Source: Acidimicrobiaceae bacterium
GTDB taxonomy: Bacteria > Actinomycetota > Acidimicrobiia > Acidimicrobiales > Ilumatobacteraceae
NCBI GenBank assembly: GCA_003455715.1
Contig: DMQJ01000222.1
Coordinates: 1 to 18,390, forward strand
Length of the DNA: 18,390 nt
Direction: 5' to 3'
A model generated the notes under the pieces. The model made no database searches, was not told where the DNA came from, and saw nothing but the letters and a program-made list of their open reading frames with translations. Shown here one piece after another: positions 7,459-13,518 of this stretch. The stretch's first letter is position 1, and every line of letters starts with the position of its first letter. Position numbers and translations under genes: made by a program.

Positions 7459-7917
7459 TCAAAGAACACTGACCGCGCTTGGATCCGAATCAGCCACGAA
7501 CACCGTAGGAAGGTCTGCTCGCTCCGCGCACGCCTTCGCTTCAGACGATGGGTCCGAGGCGAATGTCGTCAAGGCCTCGGCGTACGGGACACTTCCTCCG
7601 TCGATTTCAAGACTCGCACCGTTCGGCAGTGTACGCCCATCTGCCAGTTCAAGGGCATCTTCGGCGGAAACTAGCCTAGTCCCCGTCGGCCACACTACAG
7701 CCTTCGTCAGATTATCGTAGACGAGAAACACGCACCCGTCACGGATGGTCAGGCGGCCCGAGGTAAGCGCATCCATACCACCATCGAAGGAGTCGCGTAC
7801 CGTGAGAATCGGCGAGGGATTCGCCGTGTCGCCACCACCTGAATTACATGCTCCGACCAGCAACGTCACCATTGCAGCTGCAACCGAACGACGCCTAATC
7901 AAAATAGCCCTCGGCAT
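7459..7917 (-). CDS. small predicted lipoprotein, function unknown
   Basis: A 152-residue protein with a lipoprotein signal: basic start (MPRAILIRRR), hydrophobic stretch, lipobox VGAC with Cys24, then a short Gly/Pro linker. The mature part includes DGCVFLVYDNLTKAVVWPTG and GASLEIDGGSVPY, a small beta-rich exported domain of a type common in actinobacterial hypothetical lipoproteins; I do not recognise a named family. The start at 7917 is chosen over an in-frame ATG 30 bases upstream because a clear AAGGAGG lies 7 bases before it. Its flanks look richer in A and T than the core genes, consistent with an acquired segment. Function unknown. Confidence 0.75.
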   Translation of the reverse strand: MPRAILIRRRSVAAAMVTLLVGACNSGGGDTANPSPILTVRDSFDGGMDALTSGRLTIRDGCVFLVYDNLTKAVVWPTGTRLVSAEDALELADGRTLPNGASLEIDGGSVPYAEALTTFASDPSSEAKACAERADLPTVFVADSDPSAVSVL

Positions 7918-7965
7918 CAACGATCCTCCTTGCCGTTCCTGCTTCACTTCGGTGACGAATCTTAG

Positions 7966-8205
7966 CTAGGTGCCCGACACCCCCAGGCCTCCGCGATGGC
8001 TTCTGGTGTCACCGGCGGACTTGTGCAGTAGTCGCTGGTGGGATCGAACACTTCGTCGGCTGTCAGAAGGAATACCCCCGTGGGTCAAGCCAGACGTTCT
8101 GAGAGTAACTGCACCGCCCACGCCGGTCCGTTGTCTCGGGCACACGCGTACAGGGACGAGCGTGATCCCGACAGGCGACTCGCCGGGCTCGATCCTCACC
8201 CTCAC
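7966..8205 (-). CDS. doubtful 79-codon open frame coupled to the upstream lipoprotein
   Basis: This frame starts with a GTG that overlaps the TGA of the lipoprotein gene ending at 8202 (GTGA). It reads VRVRIEPGESPVGITLVPVR and continues into the broken SMI1/KNR4 fragment, but out of frame with it. The first 45 codons could be the remnant of a real gene or chance coding in GC-rich DNA. No family recognised. Its 3' half is certainly not native coding sequence. Confidence 0.2.
   Translation of the reverse strand: MRVRIEPGESPVGITLVPVRVCPRQRTGVGGAVTLRTSGLTHGGIPSDSRRSVRSHQRLLHKSAGDTRSHRGGLGVSGT
7987..8065 (-). pseudogene. 5' fragment of an SMI1/KNR4 gene
   Basis: A 79-bp stretch matches 9449-9527, the start of the intact SMI1/KNR4 gene, at 72 of 79 positions (about 91%) in the same orientation. 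It translates as TADEVFDPTSDYCTSPPVTP then EAIAEA, against TADEVFDPNSDYYTSPPVTP in the intact gene. The start codon is lost (CTG instead of GTG), there is no ribosome site, and after EAIAEA the frame runs into unrelated sequence and stops at TAA. A dead gene end rather than a functional copy. Confidence 0.85.
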
Positions 8206-8735
8206 TGCGCCCCGACGATCTCCATCGCCAACGGCCCGTCGTAGATCTCAGTGAGCATCATGGAGGGATCGAGATTCTGCATCGCGTCGAGTGAGCCAGT
8301 GACACGTACCACTACTTGTCGCTCGTCGATGAGCACGATGTTTCCTGCTCCATCGACTTGACCTAGCACGGCCCTGGCATAGCTGGTGTACGAACTGTCG
8401 GACCCTCCAGCACCGATCGCATCCGTCAGCACTATGCGCATTCGCAGCGAGACGCACGGGGAACGACAGAGTGACTCGAATGACCTGCGAATCGAGGACG
8501 GTCGAAGTGATACATCCTCTACTGAAACAGTGAGAGCTCCTCCAACCCCAACGAAATCCTCACCCCGAACGACTGACCACTCGATGCTCTCCTCAAGCAG
8601 GTCGCATGAGCTCGGTGAGTCGGAACATCGCTGGGCTGGGCTCCATGCGGTAGCCGGCGGATCCGAGCACGCCGCGATAGCCAACACCAACGGCAGCAGG
8701 CCTGCGGCACGGAAAGTCCGAGGTCTGCGTGCCAT
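8202..8735 (-). CDS. predicted lipoprotein, function unknown
   Basis: A 177-residue exported lipoprotein. The signal peptide ends in lipobox IAAC with Cys23. The mature part carries two closely spaced Cys pairs (RCSDSPSSC and LCRSPC) that could form disulfides outside the cell. The C-terminal half (AVLGQVDGAGNIVLIDERQV, DGPLAMEIVGAQ) looks beta-rich. I do not recognise the family. The ATG is preceded by a weak AAAGGG about 11 bases upstream. It sits between the broken and the intact SMI1/KNR4 copies in the accessory patch. Confidence 0.65.
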   Translation of the reverse strand: MARRPRTFRAAGLLPLVLAIAACSDPPATAWSPAQRCSDSPSSCDLLEESIEWSVVRGEDFVGVGGALTVSVEDVSLRPSSIRRSFESLCRSPCVSLRMRIVLTDAIGAGGSDSSYTSYARAVLGQVDGAGNIVLIDERQVVVRVTGSLDAMQNLDPSMMLTEIYDGPLAMEIVGAQ

Positions 8736-9036
8736 CAGATCGCCGCCCTTTCACGGCAATCCTCGTCCGACATCGCCAGAGCAGCAGCAACTATCGCCGG
8801 CATGCTGCCACCCTAACCCACTTGCAAATTCAGACTCTTCTTGCGCGGAGGCGGGTCTTGCCGCCGCCTGAGCGGTGGGTGTTCGCGTGGCAGCTTGTGG
8901 CAAGGCGTCAGCCACGCTCCGCTCGGAAGGACCCGCTCCCACGTCCCTCGGGCCAGCACCGCCTACCTGGCGTCAACACTCGCACCTCCCACTCACGACA
9001 GGGCATCAAGTCCGACACTGAAGGCAAGTGCCGCTA
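8736..9036. other. 301-bp gap with no supported gene
   Basis: No frame on either strand has a convincing start or recognisable protein. A possible hairpin AGGCGG/CCGCCT (8849-8854 and 8864-8869, 9-base loop) lies downstream of the SMI1/KNR4 gene but lacks a T-tract, so a terminator role is weak. Confidence 0.4.
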
Positions 9037-9528
9037 CTAGTCGTCCTCAGGTTCCGGCTCGTCGACAAGACCGGCTACGAAGTCCTCGAATGATGCGGCG
9101 ATGGTTCTCGGGATGCGGTCCTCGTCGATGTAGGCGACGGAGGGCTCTCCGTGGGCGCCGCACTCCCGGTAATCGAGCATCACGGCGTCGTGCCCGCCTG
9201 CGGGAGTTTCGCAGAACACGACACCGATGTCCGGGTAGCCCCACTCCACCACCATGTAGCGGCTACCCAACTCGTGGTCGATGCCCTCGCTTCCACCGAT
9301 GCCCAGGATCGCCCTGACACCGATGTGGTCGGGCGCCCATGAGGTTGGGAACGGCGTGAGGAAGCTCTGCCGCCGTAGTTTCCCGCCGTTTCGCTCGCGG
9401 ATCAGTCGGAGATACGCCGCAGGCAGTTTCACACCAAGGAGCCGTTCCGCTTCTGCGATGGCTTCTGGTGTCACCGGTGGACTTGTGTAGTAGTCGCTGT
9501 TCGGGTCGAACACTTCGTCGGCTGTCAC
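9037..9528 (-). CDS. SMI1/KNR4-family protein (possible immunity protein)
   Basis: A 163-residue protein of the SMI1/KNR4 (SUKH) superfamily. Landmarks are VTPEAIAEAERLLGVKLPAAYLRLIRERNGG near the N-terminus (the family's short-helix then 'YLxLIRERNGG' signature), GIGGSEGIDHELG and DYRECGAHGEPSVAYIDEDR in the middle, and the C-terminal SFEDFVAGL. In bacteria many SUKH proteins neutralise toxins of polymorphic or contact-dependent systems, but others have housekeeping roles and no toxin is visible beside this one. The GTG start at 9528 is fixed by GGAGG at 9536-9540, 7 bases upstream, and by the homologous broken copy starting at the same codon. A longer open frame to 9726 is not credible. Confidence 0.87.
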   Translation of the reverse strand: MTADEVFDPNSDYYTSPPVTPEAIAEAERLLGVKLPAAYLRLIRERNGGKLRRQSFLTPFPTSWAPDHIGVRAILGIGGSEGIDHELGSRYMVVEWGYPDIGVVFCETPAGGHDAVMLDYRECGAHGEPSVAYIDEDRIPRTIAASFEDFVAGLVDEPEPEDD

Positions 9529-9566
9529 GTGACTACCTCCGGGCCATCTCAAGCACACCCCAGTGG

Positions 9567-10667
9567 TCAGCCGACGTTGAAGGAGCCGTTGCGGGCGAGT
9601 TCCACCCAGGTGCGGCCGGGGGTGAGCAGGATGGGGTTCCCCGAACTGTCGCTGAGGGTGATGGGCGACAACCGGTCGGCCCGGCTCCAGGTGCCACGCA
9701 CGAGCACGCCCTGGGTGAACACCCACACCTCGCCCGAGCCGATGGTCTGCGCCTCAGGGCTGCGGTTGTCGACCTGGCTCGCCTGGTAGTTGACGAACAT
9801 CACCACGACGTTGTTGGTGTTGATCTGGCCGCTCGCCAGGTCGTTGTGTGGCGTGCCGTTGTTGGTGCGCAGGTACATGCCCGCGGCGGCGTCGTAGCGC
9901 CACTCCACCCGCAGGCCATCCATCTCGCCGTTGCACGCAGCACCGGCCTCCCCCACCGGGGCTTGCCCGGGGGCCAGGTACTGGAACTGCTGCGGCGGCG
10001 GGCCTGCATCGGCAGGGGCAAGCGACCACGCACCCGACGTGGTGGCGTAGAGGTTGTGAGGTGCACTACGGCTCGACTCGCGGTAGAAACCCGCACCCTG
10101 CGCCGACGACTTCAGCGCGCTCAACTCACGCAGGTCGCTGTTCTCGATGACGCGGGTGACGCCGGGGTTGCCGCCGCTCCACACGAACATTGGCCGGTTC
10201 AGCGAGCCGAGCAGGTCGACGTCTTGGGTGCGACCGGAGCGGATCGGCCCAACCGGGTCGGAGCCCTGGCTGTGGAACACCGCGGCGAAACGGGTCTGCA
10301 CCTCCACGATCTCCTCGAACACGATGTCGGCCGAGTTGAGGCCGCTCTGCGGACGCGCCTTGGCGTTGTTGTCGATCTTCACCACCACCGCCGGGCGAGC
10401 CGCGACGGCCGGATCGGTGACCGGCAGCCCGGTGAGCGGGTACACCGGCACGGGGGCCGGAACGGTCGTGGTGGTGGCCTCCGAGGTGGTCGTTGCCAAC
10501 GTGGTTGTCGTGGCCTCGGTCGAGGTGGGCGCCGCGCTGGTGGAGGCAGCCGCAGTCGACGATGTGGGGTCGGCGGTGGTGGTCTCGCCACCGCAGGCCA
10601 CCAGAAGGGCGGCAGCGAGTAGGGCGGCGAACTGACGACGAGGCCGGCGGAACGGCGAAGTGCGCAT
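9567..10667 (-). CDS. DUF3048-domain lipoprotein
   Basis: A 366-residue lipoprotein. Residues 1-25 are the signal with lipobox LVAC (Cys25). A Thr/Ser/Ala-rich spacer runs to about residue 72. It is followed by the DUF3048 (YerB-like) domain: YPLTGLPV, RPAVVVKIDNNAKARPQSGL, ADIVFEEIVEVQTRFAAVFH, GPIRSGRTQDVDLL. The C-terminal sub-domain includes WVFTQGVLVRGTWSR and LLTPGRTWVEL. DUF3048 function is not established; B. subtilis YerB is a related lipoprotein. It starts 3 bp after the htpX stop, so it is almost certainly co-transcribed with lemA and htpX. Confidence 0.93.
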   Translation of the reverse strand: MRTSPFRRPRRQFAALLAAALLVACGGETTTADPTSSTAAASTSAAPTSTEATTTTLATTTSEATTTTVPAPVPVYPLTGLPVTDPAVAARPAVVVKIDNNAKARPQSGLNSADIVFEEIVEVQTRFAAVFHSQGSDPVGPIRSGRTQDVDLLGSLNRPMFVWSGGNPGVTRVIENSDLRELSALKSSAQGAGFYRESSRSAPHNLYATTSGAWSLAPADAGPPPQQFQYLAPGQAPVGEAGAACNGEMDGLRVEWRYDAAAGMYLRTNNGTPHNDLASGQINTNNVVVMFVNYQASQVDNRSPEAQTIGSGEVWVFTQGVLVRGTWSRADRLSPITLSDSSGNPILLTPGRTWVELARNGSFNVG

Positions 10668-10670
10668 TGG

Positions 10671-11576
10671 TCAGAGCTCTCTCAGAAGTGCGATCCGCTC
10701 CTCGAGCGGAGGGTGGGTGTCGAACATGCGGTTCCAGCGGCCCAACCGGCCGTGGTCGCCCACGCCCGACATCGGCTGCTCGATCCACATGTGGGCGGTG
10801 GCCGCCGACGCTGAATGGGTGACCGTGGTGTCGGCCTTCAGCTTCTCGAGCGCAGCGATGAGGCCGGGCGGGTAGCGAGTCATCTGACAGGCGCTCACGT
10901 CGGCCAACGTCTCCCGCTTCCGGCTCACGGCTGCCTGCATCGCCTTGGCGAGCAGCGGCGAGAGGATGAGGAACACGAAACCGACGAGGGCCAGCGGGTT
11001 GCTGCTGTCGTTGCGGTCGCCCGAGCGGCGCTCGCGGCCACCGTTCCACCACATCAGGCGGATGGCCAGGTTGCTCAGCAACGCCACCGCCCCCACCAAC
11101 GTGACGGCAAGCGTGCTGACCAAGATGTCGTAGTTCTTGATGTGCGACAGCTCGTGTGCCACCACACCTTCAAGCTCCACCCGGTTCAGCTTCTCCAGCA
11201 GGCCGGTGGTGACCGCGATGGCCGCGTGCTTCGGGTCGCGACCCGTGGCGAAGGCGTTGGGGGCCGGGTCGTCGATGACGTACACCCGCGGCTTGGGCAG
11301 GCCGCTGGCGATGCACAGACCCTCCACCAGGTTGTGCAGCCGCTGGTACTGCTGCGGGTCGGCCGGCTTGGCCCGGCTCACCTTCAGCGCGATGCCGTCA
11401 GACTTCCAGTACGACGCGAAGGCGATCCCGGCGCTGAACACCAGGGCCACCAGGGTGCCGATGATGCCGTTGCCGATGAGCAACCCGAAGGCGGCGCCCA
11501 CCAGAGTGAGCACGACGACGAAACCGGCGATGAGCGCGACACTGCGTCGCTTGTTGGATCGAATCAGTTCAAACAT
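10671..11576 (-). CDS. htpX: HtpX-type membrane zinc metalloprotease (M48)
   Basis: A 301-residue M48 peptidase that degrades damaged membrane proteins. Two N-terminal membrane segments lie at about 13-33 and 37-55. The zinc site is HELSH at 141-145 with the third ligand probably Glu222 in RKRETLADVSA. Two further membrane segments (about 152-172 and 193-212) separate them. The N-terminal MFELIRSNKRRSVALI and the FATGRDPKHAAIAVT stretch are typical of HtpX. It follows lemA by 12 bp, a pairing seen in many bacteria. No defect visible. Confidence 0.96.
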   Translation of the reverse strand: MFELIRSNKRRSVALIAGFVVVLTLVGAAFGLLIGNGIIGTLVALVFSAGIAFASYWKSDGIALKVSRAKPADPQQYQRLHNLVEGLCIASGLPKPRVYVIDDPAPNAFATGRDPKHAAIAVTTGLLEKLNRVELEGVVAHELSHIKNYDILVSTLAVTLVGAVALLSNLAIRLMWWNGGRERRSGDRNDSSNPLALVGFVFLILSPLLAKAMQAAVSRKRETLADVSACQMTRYPPGLIAALEKLKADTTVTHSASAATAHMWIEQPMSGVGDHGRLGRWNRMFDTHPPLEERIALLREL

Positions 11577-11588
11577 GGGTCGGCGGGA

Positions 11589-12140
11589 TCAGAACTGGAC
11601 CTTCGGCACTTCGCGAGCGGCTTCGTCGGTTTCGAAGTACTCGCGGCGCTCGAACTTCATCGCTTTGGCGAAGAAGACCGTCGGGAAGGCTTGGAGCTTG
11701 TTGTTGTAGGTCAAAACGCTGTCGTTGTAGAACTGCCGGGCGTAGGCCACACGCCCCTCGGTGGCACTCAGTTCTTCCTGCAGCGCCAAGAAGTTCTGGT
11801 TGGCCTTCAGGTCGGGGTAGGCCTCCCCCAAGGCCAGGAGCCGACTGAGGGCGCCACTCATCGCCTGGTCGGCCTGCGCCTGGCCGTGTGGGGTCGATGG
11901 TGCCTGCAGCGCACTGTTGCGGGCGCTGATGACGGCATCGAGCGTGGCCTTCTCGTGCTCGGCATACCCCTTGACGGTGTCGACGAGGTTGGGGATGAGG
12001 TCGATGCGCCGCTTGAGCTGTACGTCGATCTGCGACCACGCATTCTCGATCTGATTGCGGCCTCGGATGAGGCCGTTGTACGCGGCGATGAGGTAGACGA
12101 CGATGATCGCCACCACCGCGAGGATGATGAGCCAGAGCAT
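11589..12140 (-). CDS. lemA: LemA-family membrane protein
   Basis: A 183-residue LemA protein. One N-terminal membrane helix (residues 2-20, MLWLIILAVVAIIVVYLIAA) is followed by a long helical domain with family landmarks YNGLIRGRNQIENAWSQIDV, LKRRIDLIPNLVDTVKGYA and AYARQFYNDSVLTYNN. LemA is commonly adjacent to htpX and is thought to act in membrane-linked stress or signalling; its molecular role is not settled. The ATG has a GGAG 9 bases upstream. It lies 37 bp downstream of the pimA-like gene and 12 bp upstream of htpX. Confidence 0.96.
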   Translation of the reverse strand: MLWLIILAVVAIIVVYLIAAYNGLIRGRNQIENAWSQIDVQLKRRIDLIPNLVDTVKGYAEHEKATLDAVISARNSALQAPSTPHGQAQADQAMSGALSRLLALGEAYPDLKANQNFLALQEELSATEGRVAYARQFYNDSVLTYNNKLQAFPTVFFAKAMKFERREYFETDEAAREVPKVQF

Positions 12141-12177
12141 GGAGGGAACTCCGAGTGGGTTGGGGCGCTGGGCGCCG

Positions 12178-13350
12178 CTAACGGGCCATCATACGACCGC
12201 GCCGCCCCAGCCGGGGGGACAGGGGCCATGGCGACAGGCGCCGAGGGGGCCGCTCGCCCGACCCGAGCACCGAGCGATAGATGCGCTCGTAGTGGGCGGC
12301 AAGGGTGACCATAGAAAAGTCGTCGGCCCGCGTTTGCCCAGCGTGCACCAGTCGAGCCGACAGTTCGCGGTCGGTGAGCGCGCGTTGCAACGCGGCCGCC
12401 AGCGCGCCCACATCGCCGGGAGGTACGAGCAGCGAGTCGACATCGTCGGTGGCCACGTTTCGATAGCCGTCGAGCGAGCTGGCCACGATGCAGGTACCTG
12501 CGGCCATGGCCTCGATGAGCACGACGCCGAAGCTCTCGCCCCGCAGCGAGGGCGCACAGAACACGTCGGCGCCTTTCAAGCGGCTGATCTTCTCCTCGTC
12601 GCTCAGCCGCCCGAGCCACTGCACACGCGAATCGCCCGCAGTCTGCGCCTGCAGGCGCTCGGTGTCGGGCCCGTTGCTGGCCACCCACAGGGTGACGTCC
12701 GGACCGAGCGACGGCATTGCCGCCAGCAACACGTCGAGGCCCTTGCGTTCTTCATGGCGACCACAGAAGAAGATGGTTGGGCCGTCGGTGGGCCACGCCT
12801 CGGCGGCCCGGTAGGCGTCCAACTCCACCCCGTTGAACAAGATCTCGAAGTCGCCTCCGATGGCTGGCTCCACCAGCGCCTTGGCGTCCTTCGAGACGGC
12901 GACGCGGTAGGCCACATTGGGTGCTGCCCGGCGGATGCCCGGCCCGAGGTACTTGTAACTGGCGCTCTCACCAGCGGCATGGAACGTGGCCACCACCGGT
13001 GCCGGGTGCAGCAGGATGGAGGTCATCGGCGGGCCAGGAGCGAAGGGTTCGTGCAGGTGCAGCACGTCGAACTGCTCTTCGAACAACACCCGCATCGTGC
13101 GCAGCGCAGCAGCCGGGTCGGGGGCCAATGGCGCCACGCTGCCGTTGGCCGAGGTGGGCAGGCTGTTGCCCAACGGGGTGACGAAGGTGGCGGGCGGCGG
13201 CCCGTCGCACGGGCCCAACACGCGCACCTCGATACCGGTACGGCGCAGTTGGCGGGCCAGCCCCAACACCTGCGCCTGCACGCCTCCCGGCACGGAGAGG
13301 CTGTAGGGCGACACCATCCCGACGCGCAACGGTGGCTGGCGGGTGGGCAT
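12178..13350 (-). CDS. pimA: PimA-like phosphatidylinositol mannosyltransferase (GT4)
   Basis: A 390-residue GT4 glycosyltransferase. It resembles mycobacterial PimA, which adds the first mannose from GDP-mannose to phosphatidylinositol on the inner membrane face. Matching landmarks are RVGMVSPYSLSVPGGVQAQV with the GGVQ loop, FDVLHLHEPFAP, VVATFHAAGESASY, GRHEERKGLDVLL (Arg198, Lys203 in the donor site) and the E-X7-E motif ESFGVVLIE (Glu272, Glu280). The ATG at 13350 is preferred to an upstream frame to 13422, because a TAGCGT box lies 7 bases upstream and the family begins close to RVGM. PimA versus a related GT4 sugar transferase cannot be fully separated by sequence alone. Confidence 0.85.
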   Translation of the reverse strand: MPTRQPPLRVGMVSPYSLSVPGGVQAQVLGLARQLRRTGIEVRVLGPCDGPPPATFVTPLGNSLPTSANGSVAPLAPDPAAALRTMRVLFEEQFDVLHLHEPFAPGPPMTSILLHPAPVVATFHAAGESASYKYLGPGIRRAAPNVAYRVAVSKDAKALVEPAIGGDFEILFNGVELDAYRAAEAWPTDGPTIFFCGRHEERKGLDVLLAAMPSLGPDVTLWVASNGPDTERLQAQTAGDSRVQWLGRLSDEEKISRLKGADVFCAPSLRGESFGVVLIEAMAAGTCIVASSLDGYRNVATDDVDSLLVPPGDVGALAAALQRALTDRELSARLVHAGQTRADDFSMVTLAAHYERIYRSVLGSGERPPRRLSPWPLSPRLGRRGRMMAR

Positions 13351-13357
13351 GAACGGC

Positions 13358-13363
13358 ACGCTA
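13358..13363 (-). promoter_or_regulatory. candidate -10 box of the pimA-like gene
   Basis: Minus-strand TAGCGT (TANNNT) followed by 7 bases and the ATG, a leaderless layout. No convincing -35 box was found. Confidence 0.45.
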
Positions 13364-13518
13364 GCCCCGCATCGCCCCTCACCAACTCCCTCGTCCGTGT
13401 TCGGCGACGAAGGACGTCCCAACTCGGCGGCGATGCTGGCGACTTCCTCGGGTCTGCGAAGATGCCGGGAACCGAGCCGCTCGTTGCTGCGTCTGAAGGG
13501 TTGCCGTTACGGCCACGT

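Noticed and set aside
7396..7720. Small plus-strand frames facing the 7459 lipoprotein.
   Set aside because: They are antisense to a gene with a clear lipobox and a strong ribosome site.
9529..9726. N-terminal extension of the SMI1/KNR4 frame to 9726.
   Set aside because: It lacks a ribosome site, overlaps the DUF3048 gene, and a strong GGAGG sits right before the GTG at 9528.
9468..10622. A 384-codon plus-strand open frame rich in Arg, Gly and His.
   Set aside because: Antisense to the DUF3048 lipoprotein and SMI1/KNR4 start region; no recognisable domain.
12103..13518. A long plus-strand open frame that would extend the 13519 gene upstream to 12103.
   Set aside because: It is antisense to the pimA-like gene and lacks a signal peptide at its start; the true N-terminus has a clear signal at 13519.
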